43,984 nt of DNA, from contig DHIZ01000169.1 of NCBI GenBank assembly GCA_002404055.1, positions 1 to 43,984 on the forward strand, in the 5' to 3' direction. Positions within the stretch are counted from its first letter, which is position 1; every line of letters starts with the position of its first letter. Below the pieces are notes generated by a model. It made no database searches and was not told the DNA's origin. It was given only the letters and a program-made list of their open reading frames with translations. The stretch is from Chloroflexi bacterium UBA4733. Its GTDB lineage: Bacteria > Chloroflexota > UBA4733. Below, piece by piece: positions 1 through 8,451 of this stretch. A program made the translations under genes and the position numbers.

Positions 1-37
1 CGCTGCGGCGGGTACCCGCAAAGCACCCTAAAGGGCG

Positions 38-469
38 CTACGAAGGGGCGACAGGGCGGCGAGTGATGCCCGTGCGCAGCGCTTCGGCCTCGTCAGTTCG
101 CACTGAGGCGCGTCCGGCGCACGGGGCCGCCCTTGGGGGCAAAGGCAGCCCGAATGCGGGGCCAGGCGGCCTTCCCCAGGAGCTCCACGGCACGGCCGCT
201 TCGACGGTCACGGCCGCCCTACGGGCGTCGGCGCGGCGTCCGGCGCGCGGCGTCGGCGAGCCGCTCCGGCACGTTGAAGCAACAGCAAACGTCGTACAGC
301 AACAGCGCGACGCGCGCTGGCGAGCGGAGCGAGACCGTCGAAGCGGCCGTGCCATCTCCGGCCACTCCTCCTCGGCCTGAAAGTCGCGCACCATCCAGGT
401 CAGCGCCGTCACAATGGCGCTCGCTCTAGGCCGCCCGGTCTCATCGTACAACCCACAGTCATCGATCAC
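38..469 (-). pseudogene. Unrecognised small gene, apparently frameshifted
   Basis: A GTG at 469-467 is preceded by a good ribosome binding site (GGGAGGTG, about 5 bases upstream). The first 40 or so residues look like a real soluble protein (acidic, with the stretch DFQAEEEWPEM). The same frame then becomes an Arg/Ser/Cys-rich run typical of a wrong frame, while the adjacent frame gives a plausible continuation (ALLLYDVCCCFNVPERLADA) ending at a TAG at 219-221. This suggests a frameshift near 340-350 and an intact product of about 82 residues. Without a shift the frame runs to 38 (143 aa). I do not recognise the family. It lies downstream of the ABC exporter genes on the same strand, about 350 bases away. 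Confidence 0.35.
189..353. repeat. 21-bp perfect inverted repeat with 123-bp spacer
   Basis: The arm at 189-209 is the exact reverse complement of the arm at 333-353 (core GGCACGGCCGCTTCGACGGT). One arm lies inside the broken small gene and the other just past its in-frame TAG. The spacer is G+C-rich and has no other clear feature. It may be a remnant of a mobile element or a recombination scar. Confidence 0.6.
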
Positions 470-823
470 GGCACACCTCCCGAGGGACGGGACCGATTCG
501 GCCCCCCTCCCTGCGGTCGTTACCGCCCCGCCCGGAACCCTGGGCCGCAAGCGCGGCAATCCATTGTCCGCTGCCCCCGCCACGGCTGCCAGTTGAGAGC
601 CTGTACGGTAAAGTCCGCCACACGCTCCCGGCACCCGTAGGCAGCCGTCCCTTGCAGTGCAGCCTCTCGGTTCCCCCACGGCAGTGGGGGAACCTGGCGA
701 GCGGTGCGAGCCGGAGCGGGCCTCCTCCGCGCCTGCCCGGCGCAAAATGTTTCCAAACGCCTGTAGCGTGTCCGATGGCGTGTCCGCTATTATAAGGCTT
801 TACACGCCGCAGTGTCCTCGCCA
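470..823. other. Non-coding stretch downstream of ABC exporter
   Basis: No convincing gene on either strand. The open frames here are Arg/Pro/Gly-rich and have no family features. The stretch contains the strong hairpin at 669-694 and lies downstream of the exporter gene that ends at 824. Otherwise I see nothing in it. Confidence 0.5.
669..694. repeat. Perfect 10-bp stem hairpin (possible terminator or repeat)
   Basis: GGTTCCCCCA and TGGGGGAACC form a perfect stem around a 6-base loop. It lies about 130 bases past the end of the exporter operon on the minus strand. There is no T-run on either side, so a classical rho-independent terminator is not supported. It may instead act as an mRNA 3'-end stabiliser or be an extragenic palindrome. 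Confidence 0.55.
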
Positions 824-2593
824 TCACGAGGGCCAACTGACCTCGCCCGCCCACAACCGCCGCATCTCCTCCGACGTTTCCAGTAACTCCGCCAGCGTTC
901 CCTGCGCCATCACCCGCCCCGCAGCGAGCACGACAACACGATCAGCCGTCCGCAATGCCGCACGGCGGTGAGACACGACCAGGCACGTCGCCTCGCGCCG
1001 GGCAAATAGGCGCTCCCATAAGAGCCGCTCCGTGTCCCCGTCCAGCGCGCTGGAGAGATCGTCGATCACCAGCAACTCCGCCTCCCGCACGAACATGCGG
1101 GACGCCGCCGCGCGTTGCACCTGCCCGCCGGAGAGCCGCACGCCACGCGGCCCGACCACCGTCTGCAGCCCCTGCTCCAGGCCGGTAACATCCCGTTCCA
1201 ACACGGCGGCCCGCACCGCCCGCTGCAGCCGGGCCGGGTCCGCGCGCAGGCCCAGGAGAATGTTGTCCTGCAGCGATTCGCTGAACAGACGGGGCGTCTG
1301 GGGCGTGTAGGCGGCGCGCGGCGGCCGGAAGAACTCCCGTGGATTACTGACTGTCTCCCCGTTCCAGCGGATGTCACCGCTATCGGCCGGCAGCAGGCCC
1401 AGCAACGCCTGTAACAGCGTCGACTTCCCCGCGCCGACCCGTCCGGTGATGACGACGAATTCGCCCCGCGCGAGGTGGAGATCGACGTCGCTGATACCCC
1501 GCCTGCTGCTTGGATGCAGATAGGTAAGACCGGCAATATCCAACGTCTCCAGGCCATCGGCGCCTGATCTGGCCGGAGGCAGCAGTTCCCCAACGGGTGC
1601 GGCGCCGGCCACAATTGGCATGCTGGCGACCAGCGCATCAGGCGCCGCGAACGGCACCAGTGCGGCCAGCCGGCCCATCGAGACACCGGTCTGCTGGTAG
1701 CCCAGGAACCAGCGCGAAATCTCGTCACCGAACCAGGTCAAGGCGTTCAGGTACGTCACGAAGAGCGCGAAGTCGCCCACCGTGAAGCTTCCGGCCCGCA
1801 GCGCCCGCGCCGCCACCAGCAGGACGACCCCCGTGCCGAGGTTGACCACGTTGACATTGAAGCCGTCCAGCAGCCCGCTGAAGACCTGATCGCGCAGGTC
1901 GGTACGGCGGCGCTGCTCATTGAGTGCTCCCAGGTGGGCAACGACATGCGGCGTGGCGCCGGCCACCTTCACCGCTTGGACCGCACCGAGCAGGTCGGCC
2001 AGAAAGCTCGTGGCCCGCCCCAGCGCCTGCCGGCTGCGCAGCCGGTAGGCGGCGATGGGGCCCTGCGCCTGGTTGACGGCAATGACCACGGCCGCCAGCG
2101 GCAAGAAGGCGAAGGCAGTGATCGTGGCATTGATCCGCAGCATGATGACCAGCGCTGCCACCACCGTGATCGATCGCCCGGCCAGGTCCAACCAGGCGTC
2201 GATCGACTCCACCACCTCTTCTACGTCGTCCCGGAAGCGACTCATGGCGGCGCCGGATGACTCAGCGAGGGCGACCGCCGCCGGCGCCTGCAGCACCGCC
2301 CGCAGCAGATTCTTACGCAGGAGCGCCATGCTCGTCTGCAGCAAGCTACCCCAACTGAGCGACAGTCCGGCATTGCTGAGCACGCCGAACGCTTCCGTCA
2401 CAACAAAGAGGGCGATCACGGCGCCGACGCCGTTGCGCACCGTTGCCGCCCCGTTCAGCCGATCGAAGAAGGTCAGTGTCACCAGGCCCAACGGCACCGG
2501 CAGCCCGAACACGGCCACCGAACACAGCAACGCGGCGCTAAAACTAGCTGGACTGAAGCGGATCAGCCGCCAGATCACCTGGTAGGTTTTCAC
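824..2593 (-). CDS. ABC exporter half-transporter (TMD-NBD), degenerate Walker B
   Basis: 589 residues, the usual size of a half-transporter with an N-terminal six-helix membrane domain (about 1-320) and a C-terminal ATPase. Seen: Walker [10 protein letters not shown], signature LSGGQ, Walker B LLVIDD followed by SSALD, and H-loop histidine in VVSHR. The residue after the Walker B aspartate is Asp, not the catalytic Glu, as in degenerate sites of heterodimeric exporters. The start is GTG at 2593, overlapping the upstream stop as GTGA, so the pair is probably translationally coupled. The upstream gene encodes the other half. Substrate cannot be predicted; the family moves lipids, drugs or peptides outward across the membrane. 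Confidence 0.9.
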   Translation of the reverse strand: MKTYQVIWRLIRFSPASFSAALLCSVAVFGLPVPLGLVTLTFFDRLNGAATVRNGVGAVIALFVVTEAFGVLSNAGLSLSWGSLLQTSMALLRKNLLRAVLQAPAAVALAESSGAAMSRFRDDVEEVVESIDAWLDLAGRSITVVAALVIMLRINATITAFAFLPLAAVVIAVNQAQGPIAAYRLRSRQALGRATSFLADLLGAVQAVKVAGATPHVVAHLGALNEQRRRTDLRDQVFSGLLDGFNVNVVNLGTGVVLLVAARALRAGSFTVGDFALFVTYLNALTWFGDEISRWFLGYQQTGVSMGRLAALVPFAAPDALVASMPIVAGAAPVGELLPPARSGADGLETLDIAGLTYLHPSSRRGISDVDLHLARGEFVVITGRVGAGKSTLLQALLGLLPADSGDIRWNGETVSNPREFFRPPRAAYTPQTPRLFSESLQDNILLGLRADPARLQRAVRAAVLERDVTGLEQGLQTVVGPRGVRLSGGQVQRAAASRMFVREAELLVIDDLSSALDGDTERLLWERLFARREATCLVVSHRRAALRTADRVVVLAAGRVMAQGTLAELLETSEEMRRLWAGEVSWPS

Positions 2594-3555
2594 GCTGCAC
2601 CTCCCAACAGCTCTTGCTCGCTGCCGCGTAGCAAGGCGGCGAAACGCGACTCCGCATCGCCGGCCAGCGCCGAGCGCGTGCCGTGTTCCACGATGCGACC
2701 GCCGTCCAGCACCAGAATCTCGTCGACCTTTGCCACAGTGCTCAGCCGGTGGGCGATGACGATGGCCGTGCGGCGCGGCTGCCCTGCCGGCGTCTCCGCA
2801 CGCAATAGCCGCTCCACCGCCCGGTCGATGCGCGCTTCCGTGGCCGGGTCCAGCCGTGAGGAAGCTTCATCGAGGATGACCACCGCCGGGTCGTGCAAGA
2901 ACACCCGCGCGAAGGCCAGCAGTTGCGCCTCGCCGGCCGACAGGCCTCCCCCGCCCGGCGCCAGCATGCTGTCCAGCCCCGCCGGCAGTGCGCGGCACCA
3001 TTCCGTCAGCCCCAGGCCATCCAGTGCCGCCAGGATACGTTCGTCGCCAATGGCCGGATCGAACAGCGTGAGGTTCTCCCGCACGCTGGCGGCGAACAGT
3101 TGCACCTCCTGCGTCACCATACCGACCTGCCGCCCCAGTTCGGCCAACGGCAACTCCCGTATATCGACGCCACCCAGCAGCACCGCGCCAGCGGCCGGGT
3201 CGTACAGGCGGCAGAGCAACCTGGCCAGCGTCGTCTTGCCGCTGCCGCTGCGCCCCAACACCCCCAGCACGTTGCCCGGTTTGATCTGAAATGAGACATC
3301 CCGCAGGATGTCGGCTGTCGTCTCCCTACCGCTGGCATCAGACGCCGGATAGGCAAACGACACAGCCCGAAACTCCACGCCCAGAGCGCCCGCCGGCAAC
3401 ACGGCGCCCGGACCATCGGTGATGGTGCGCGGCATGCCGTACAGTTGCCGCAGCCGCGCCACGCTGGCGGCCGCCCTCTGGAAATCGCGCGCCTGGCGCG
3501 TCACCTGCCCTAGCGGCGCCCGGACCATCGTCGTGTACTGAAAAATCAGGTACAC
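2590..3555 (-). CDS. ABC exporter half-transporter, C-terminal part with NBD (downstream of frameshift)
   Basis: This frame holds the end of the membrane domain and a complete ATPase: Walker [10 protein letters not shown], signature LSAGE, Walker B VVILDE with the catalytic Glu, and H-loop VIAHR. The first residues ([15 protein letters not shown]) match the last transmembrane helix in the partner gene, so this is not a free-standing gene. Read upstream, the frame continues as [16 protein letters not shown], the expected join to the N-terminal part in another frame. The signature is non-canonical (A for G, E for Q). It would complete the degenerate site formed with the Asp Walker B of the downstream partner. 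The stop overlaps the next gene as GTGA. Confidence 0.85.
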   Translation of the reverse strand: MYLIFQYTTMVRAPLGQVTRQARDFQRAAASVARLRQLYGMPRTITDGPGAVLPAGALGVEFRAVSFAYPASDASGRETTADILRDVSFQIKPGNVLGVLGRSGSGKTTLARLLCRLYDPAAGAVLLGGVDIRELPLAELGRQVGMVTQEVQLFAASVRENLTLFDPAIGDERILAALDGLGLTEWCRALPAGLDSMLAPGGGGLSAGEAQLLAFARVFLHDPAVVILDEASSRLDPATEARIDRAVERLLRAETPAGQPRRTAIVIAHRLSTVAKVDEILVLDGGRIVEHGTRSALAGDAESRFAALLRGSEQELLGGAA

Positions 3556-4385
3556 CGTGCCGATCGTGATGCTGCCGGCCCGGAAGAACGAGGCACTGAG
3601 GCCAGCGCTGCCGCTGTCGCGGCGGTGAACACCAGGCTGGTCGCGCCGCCCAGCAGACTGCCCGCTAAAAAGGACGCTCTTCCCCAGCGGATCGTCGCCA
3701 GCAGCCGGCTGGACAACCCTCGCAGCACGTACTCCTGAGCGCCGGCCGTCTGGATATCCGGCAGGCCATTCAAGCGTTCTTCTAGATACCCGAAGAGGTC
3801 GGCGACGGCCTGGCGACTGGCCGCCGCAAACCGCGCTCCGGGGTTGCGAAAGCCGTTCATCACTAGCAGCGCCAGGATGCTGAAGGCGAGCAGCACCAGC
3901 CCGATCCGCCGGTCCTCCCGGAAGACCAGTACCAGCACACCTGCCAGCAGCAGCCCATTCCCGACCACGTGCAGCACGAACCGCGAGAAGAAGTTGGCCA
4001 GAACCGTGACATCGCCGTCCAGCCGTTCGATCAATTCGCCCGGCGTGCGGCTGTTGTGGAAAGAGAGGTCCAACTCCAGGCAGTGTTGCGTCAGATCGGC
4101 CCGCAAGGCATTGGTCGCCAGCCAGCCCAGGTTAGCGGCGGTATACCCTTCCACAATGCCGATCACCTGGGTGAGCAGAGCGACGCCAAGGTACAGCAAG
4201 GCCGCCAGGCTCATTGCTCCCGGCGCACCCCCGGCCTGTGCAGCGTCGATGAAGAAGCGCACGATCTGTGGCTGGACGAGGTCCAGGCTAATGAGGCCGC
4301 CGAGTAGCACCGCCAGCAGCACCGCCATCGGCCAGTGCGGCAGCAAATACGTGCGGAAGAGATAACGATATGGTGTGCGAAGCAC
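3546..4385 (-). pseudogene. ABC exporter half-transporter, N-terminal membrane part (upstream of frameshift)
   Basis: Membrane domain of the exporter partner. Hydrophobic helices alternate with typical exporter cytosolic loops (FHNSRTPGELIERLDGDV, like the FF/D-x-x-x-x-GE-loop of family members). The sequence is good up to SLVFTAATAAAL, then runs into a short Ser/Arg tail and a stop. The proper continuation is one frame over, so a single-base indel lies at about 3590-3615. The start is GTG at 4385 with AAAGGG upstream. Either the gene is newly inactivated or there is a sequencing error; no homopolymer is present at the site. Start codon to the edge of the MITE-like element is only 32 bases. 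Confidence 0.8.
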
Positions 4386-4417
4386 GCTGGGTATACCCTT
4401 TCAATGCATAATGTTGA

Positions 4418-4772
4418 TGACGGGGGCGCCTGCGGGCGCACCCCACCCGCGCGCTTCGCTTGCCGGCCCTCCCCTTAAAAGGAGAGGGCCTCGCTGTAAC
4501 CGGCAGGACGGTTGCAAAAAGCGTAGCCGGATTGCGATGGCGGTGCAGGGGATCAGGTGGCCAGACGATCAGCCCTCGGTACGCTGCTCCACACCATGCG
4601 CCGCGCCTGAGAAGTGCGGGCCGAGACGAAACGCCGCGTTTCCCGTGCTTGACCCTATCAGCCGTGCCGGTGTCCACGACCGCGGCACCCTCGCAGCGAG
4701 GCCCTCTCCTTTTAAGGGGAGGGCCGGCAAGCGAAGCGCGCGGGTGGGGTGCGCCCGCAGGCGCCCCCGTCA
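4418..4772. mobile_element. MITE-like element with 79-bp perfect inverted termini
   Basis: Bases 4418-4496 are the exact reverse complement of 4694-4772 (79 of 79). They enclose 197 bases with no convincing gene. Each arm also carries its own near-perfect 26-bp palindrome (4465-4490 in the left arm) around an AT-rich TTAAAA centre. The termini begin TGACGGGGGCGCC. I see no clear target-site duplication in the flanks, so it could be two copies of one palindromic repeat in opposite orientation rather than a single transposed unit. It lies directly upstream of the exporter genes, so their promoter must sit inside the element or in the few bases next to it. Confidence 0.75.
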
Positions 4773-5069
4773 GTGATCGCCGACGCTAGCTACTTCGGGT
4801 TTCCGAGAAGGGAAAGGTGACTCGAACCCCTAGACGCGCGGCATCCAGACATCGCCTGCGGAACACGAGATGGAGGCCCCCAACGTAGCACATGTCATGA
4901 TCGGCCATCCTCTCTGAACAGTTGGCGCGCACCTGCAAGACAACCGCAGAAGTGAGCGGCCGGTGCTGTCTTCCCGCCATCATCACATGCGCGCTCGCCA
5001 CATGCAACTGTTGTTTCAGGGTGTGGCGCCGCCGGCGTCACGTCTACCCCTGCGCCATCGCCCGTCCTG
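4773..5069. other. Intergenic region, no gene seen
   Basis: Between the MITE-like element and the end of the oxidoreductase gene I see no supported gene. A tRNA T-arm-like string occurs near 4811-4821 (minus strand, GGTTCGAGTC), but no matching acceptor stem or other arms can be found. Confidence 0.5.
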
Positions 5070-6260
5070 TCAGGCCAGCGGGCGCAGCGTCACGCGCCGC
5101 CCTTCGGCGGCGGAAAGATAGGCGGCGTAGATCGCCTCCACCACTGCCTGGCCCAACCGGCCATCGGCCAGTGGCGGCCGGCCGGCGCGGATCGCTGCCG
5201 TGAAGTCCTGCATCTCGTCGCGGAAGCCATAGAGCCAGGCGGCATCAATCTCTGGAAAACTCCAGCCGGCGTTGGTGTGCGACTTCTCCTGCAGCGGCGC
5301 TCCGGCAAAGATGTCGCCGCTGGGCGCATAGACCTGGAACAGGGAGCTATGGCTGAGGTTGATATTGAAGCGCGCGCGTGCCGTCAGCAACTGCACGCCA
5401 TCTTCGATCCCGCCAAGCGCCAGGTCCGAGGCCAGACAGATGGCGTGGCTGCCGTCGGTGAAGGTCAGCGTGACCGCGCTCCAGTTCTCGACATCCTGCC
5501 AGCCGCTCACCAGGTAACCGGCGGCACCGCCGTCGTTCGCCAGGGTCGCCACCTCCGCCGAGACCGCCGCCACTTCGACCGGTCTGCCGTCCAGGCGCTC
5601 GCCCTCGGCCCGCTTCAGGTGCAACGCCAGGCCAATGGGGTGGCTGCCCAGGCGCAGCAGCGCGCCGCCTCCCGCCTCCCGCCAGCGCATGGCGTAGGCA
5701 GCGTGCGAGCCGCTATGGCACTCGCTGGCCCGAATCTCCAACAGCCGGGCGTCGCTCTGCTCCAGCAGTTCCTTTGCCCGTCGCACCACCGGGCTGTAGA
5801 CCAGGTTCTCGCCGTACCCGATCTGCACTCCGGCCTCCCTGGCGGCCTGCAGCAGGTCAGCGGCGCTCCGCATAGCCTCCGCCAGCATCATGCCGCGCGG
5901 CAGGTCGCCCACCCGCGTCTCCGGCGCAGCGTCCAGCGGTCCGAAGTAGCCGGTGAGCGGCTTCTCGATCAGCACGTGCCGCCCGGAGCGCAACGCCGCC
6001 AGGGCCAGCGGCGCGTGACTCCGGTTCGGCGTGCAGATATCGACGGCCTCCAGGTCGTCACGCGCCAGCAATGCGGCAGCATCCTTTACCACTTCGGGGA
6101 TGGCAAACCGTGCCGCCAGCGCCTCGGCGGAACTCCGCCGTCCGGCAGCGACGGCCACCACCTGCGCCCGCGGGCGCAAACACTGCGCATAAGCCTGACA
6201 ATGCGTGGCCGCCGCGAACCCAGCCCCCAGCAGCCCAATGCGAACCGGCTCGTCCGGCAT
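5070..6260 (-). CDS. Gfo/Idh/MocA family oxidoreductase
   Basis: About 396 residues. It has an N-terminal Rossmann domain for NAD(P) with IGLLGAGF at residues 8-15 and the family EKP motif at 99-101 (HVLIEKPLT), whose Lys is catalytic. A C-terminal alpha/beta substrate domain follows. Such enzymes oxidise or reduce sugars, inositols and related polyols. I chose the ATG at 6260 rather than the longer frame because AGGAGG lies about 9 bases upstream of it. It follows the SelA-like enzyme gene by 76 bases on the same strand, and the two are probably co-transcribed under the divergent FadR-type regulator. The sugar substrate cannot be assigned. Confidence 0.9.
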   Translation of the reverse strand: MPDEPVRIGLLGAGFAAATHCQAYAQCLRPRAQVVAVAAGRRSSAEALAARFAIPEVVKDAAALLARDDLEAVDICTPNRSHAPLALAALRSGRHVLIEKPLTGYFGPLDAAPETRVGDLPRGMMLAEAMRSAADLLQAAREAGVQIGYGENLVYSPVVRRAKELLEQSDARLLEIRASECHSGSHAAYAMRWREAGGGALLRLGSHPIGLALHLKRAEGERLDGRPVEVAAVSAEVATLANDGGAAGYLVSGWQDVENWSAVTLTFTDGSHAICLASDLALGGIEDGVQLLTARARFNINLSHSSLFQVYAPSGDIFAGAPLQEKSHTNAGWSFPEIDAAWLYGFRDEMQDFTAAIRAGRPPLADGRLGQAVVEAIYAAYLSAAEGRRVTLRPLA

Positions 6261-6336
6261 GTACCCTTGCCTCCTCATCCTGATCATGCATGTACTTGCT
6301 AGTCCACGCGGCCATTATGGCCTTTGTAGGCGCACC

Positions 6337-7539
6337 TCACCGCACTCCCCCCAACACCGCCCGCAGCCGGCTCACGAGCGGATCGACGTCCTCCTCCTGC
6401 AGGGCCATCGGGTTGATCACCAGCACCCCTTGCCGGGCACGGCCTTCGCCAACGGCAAGTGCCGGCGTGCCGTCCAGCAGACGGCGGATCACTTCAAACG
6501 CGGTGCAGCCAAGCGCAGCTTCATCCAATGTCAGTTGCAGGCGGGGAACCGGTCGGTTGGTTGGGCCGTCGAAGTCCGCCTGCACGTGTGGCAGTGTACC
6601 GATACCATCCAGCACCGCCTGCAGCAGCCTCTCCCAGCGGGTGCGTTCGGCAGCATGGTCGCGCTGCACGTAGCGGCGCAGGGCGACGACCAGCCCGGCG
6701 ATCTCCTCCTTGCCCACCTTGAAGCCCCGCCCGATCCCCTGGTGCGGCGGCCCTGCCAGCACTCCCGCCGCCCGATACTGGTCGCCAAAGCTCCACACTT
6801 CCGGGTGGACATCCATGTCCTGGTTCTGCAGCAGCACGGAGGCGATCAAGTCGCGCCGCCCGCAGAGGATGCCGCTGGCCTGTGGGCCTTGAATCGCCTT
6901 CCCACCGCTGAAACTCACCAGATCAGCCCCCGCGGTGATAAACCGGCGCAGATTCTCCGGCGGTGGCAGGGCGGCGGCGGCATCGACGATAACCGGCAGG
7001 CCATGCCGGTGGGCGATCCGGCAAAATTCTTCCAACGGCACGACCCCTTGCGCCTCGATCATTGCCCAGTACAACGCAGCGGTGCGTTCACCGATGGCGG
7101 CCTCGATCTGCCAGGCGTGCGTCCCCCCCGCACCCGGGTAGCCGAGGTAGCCGACCTCCACGAAGCGTCCGCCGGCCGCGCGCACCGCGTGGTCGTAGGC
7201 GTTGCGGTGGGCGCGCTGGACGACGATCTCGTTGGGCATACCCGTCGTGTCCGGCAGGCGGTCCATGCGGGCGACATCCAGGCCGGCCAGGCAGGCTGCC
7301 GTGGCGAGGGTGATCCCGGCTGCAGCGCCGGAGGTGACGTAGCCCGCTTCGGCGCCCGTCGCTGCGGCAATTTCCTGCCCGGCAGCCGCCTGCAGCTCCT
7401 CCATCCGCACGCACACACCGGCTGCCTCCGCCATCGCCTGCACCACCTCCGCCGGCAGCGGCCCGCCGCCGTAGCGCGTCATCAACCCGGCAGCGTTGAT
7501 GAGTGGACGGACAGCGAGCGTGTCATACACTCCGGTCAT
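6337..7539 (-). CDS. SelA/DgaE-like PLP-dependent enzyme (fold type I)
   Basis: 400 residues with the class V-like PLP fold of the SelA family. The Schiff-base Lys is K214 in SFSGGKAIQGPQ, and an Asp ahead of it (LPVIVDAAAA) would contact the cofactor. The length and the motif VTSGAAAGITLATAACLAG match the bacterial group that includes D-glucosaminate-6-phosphate ammonia-lyase (DgaE), rather than true selenocysteine synthase, which is longer and comes with selB/selC. A lyase acting on an amino sugar acid or hydroxy amino acid is the best guess. ATG at 7539 has an AAGGAG site. It is divergent from a FadR-type regulator only 33 bases away and precedes a Gfo/Idh oxidoreductase. Confidence 0.8.
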   Translation of the reverse strand: MTGVYDTLAVRPLINAAGLMTRYGGGPLPAEVVQAMAEAAGVCVRMEELQAAAGQEIAAATGAEAGYVTSGAAAGITLATAACLAGLDVARMDRLPDTTGMPNEIVVQRAHRNAYDHAVRAAGGRFVEVGYLGYPGAGGTHAWQIEAAIGERTAALYWAMIEAQGVVPLEEFCRIAHRHGLPVIVDAAAALPPPENLRRFITAGADLVSFSGGKAIQGPQASGILCGRRDLIASVLLQNQDMDVHPEVWSFGDQYRAAGVLAGPPHQGIGRGFKVGKEEIAGLVVALRRYVQRDHAAERTRWERLLQAVLDGIGTLPHVQADFDGPTNRPVPRLQLTLDEAALGCTAFEVIRRLLDGTPALAVGEGRARQGVLVINPMALQEEDVDPLVSRLRAVLGGVR

Positions 7540-7572
7540 TCAGCGTCTCCTTTCCAGGTGGTAGGATGCGGC

Positions 7573-8343
7573 ATGGTCATTTCGCCTGTTTCGGCAACGC
7601 CGCCGCAGTCCGCACCGCCTGCGGGAGGCGTCTCACGCATCGGTCGTCAGCGCCTGGGCGAACAAGTCGCCGATGCCTTGATCGAGGCGATCCTGGCAGC
7701 CGAGTACCCGCCCGGTCATTACTTACCATCCGAACAGGAATTGATCAAGCGCTTCGGCGTGAGTCGGACTGCCATCCGCGAGGCACTGCGGGTGCTGTCG
7801 GCCCGTGGCTTCGTGACGGTGGAGCATGGACGCGGCGCGCGCGTCACAGAGCAGCACCCGCAGGCGATTTCCGGCTTGCTGCAGTTTCAGTTGCGGCAAG
7901 GGCAGGGCAACCTGCATCACGTGCTGGAGGCGCGGCGCATGCTGGAAATGACGGCCGCCCCGCTGGCGGCCCGGCGCGCCGCTCCGGCAGATCTGGCCGC
8001 CATGGCTGAAGCCCTGGAAGCTATGGCCGATAACCCCAGCGCCAGTCAGTACATCGTTGCTGATCTGACCTTCCACCGAGCGATCGTTGGCGCGACCCAC
8101 AATCCGATTCTGGTGCTGTTGAACGATGCCATCGCCGACGTGCTGGCCAGCATGCGTGAGCATACCTACCGCCTGCCCGGCGCGGTCGCCCGCTCGCTGG
8201 AGGATCACCGCTGGGTCTTCGAGGCCATCGTGGCAGGCGACGCTGACCGCGTCCGGTTGCGCATGGCGGAAGTCCTCGACGAAGTCGAGCACGCTATCGA
8301 GCAGATCGAGCCGACCACCGACGACGAGCGGCCGGCTCACTGA
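7573..8343 (+). CDS. FadR-type GntR family transcriptional regulator
   Basis: 256 residues. The N-terminal winged helix-turn-helix (about 25-90) has the typical GntR run GHYLPSEQELIKRFGVSR followed by TAIREALRVLSARGFV and the wing HGRGARV. The C-terminal FCD effector domain (about 110-240) has the helical metal and ligand pocket pattern (EARRMLE, DLTFHRAI, DHRWVFEAI). Such regulators usually repress nearby catabolic genes until a small carboxylate or sugar acid binds. I chose the ATG at 7573, which has purine-rich GGTAGGA upstream and no supported coding sequence before it. The divergent SelA-like gene starts 33 bases away, so their promoters must overlap the opposite coding regions. Probable targets are genes at 5070-7539. 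Confidence 0.9.
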   Translation: MVISPVSATPPQSAPPAGGVSRIGRQRLGEQVADALIEAILAAEYPPGHYLPSEQELIKRFGVSRTAIREALRVLSARGFVTVEHGRGARVTEQHPQAISGLLQFQLRQGQGNLHHVLEARRMLEMTAAPLAARRAAPADLAAMAEALEAMADNPSASQYIVADLTFHRAIVGATHNPILVLLNDAIADVLASMREHTYRLPGAVARSLEDHRWVFEAIVAGDADRVRLRMAEVLDEVEHAIEQIEPTTDDERPAH

Positions 8344-8451
8344 CCCGACCGGCCGCCGGCTCGCTCAGCAACGCGTCCATGGCAATTCCTTTCACACTTC
8401 AGCCACCCGTATCAGGAGGATCATACAGCCGGATCGCACCGGCCGGGTTTG

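Noticed and set aside
4288..4789. Long open frames through the MITE-like element on both strands
   Set aside because: They mirror the inverted arms (same Arg/Gly/Pro-rich string in each) and have no ribosome site or family features.
4780..4890. tRNA-like string on the minus strand (GGTTCGAGTC with T-arm-like stem)
   Set aside because: Only the T-arm can be drawn, with one mismatch. No acceptor, D or anticodon stem fits upstream, so it is at most a relic.
5277..6302. 341-residue open frame on the plus strand opposite the oxidoreductase
   Set aside because: Gln/Arg/His-rich composition typical of the antisense of a G+C-rich gene; the minus-strand gene has clear motifs.
6205..7572. Long N-terminal extension of the FadR-type regulator
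   Set aside because: It is antisense to the SelA-like gene, with shadow composition; the ATG at 7573 begins a normal-length regulator.
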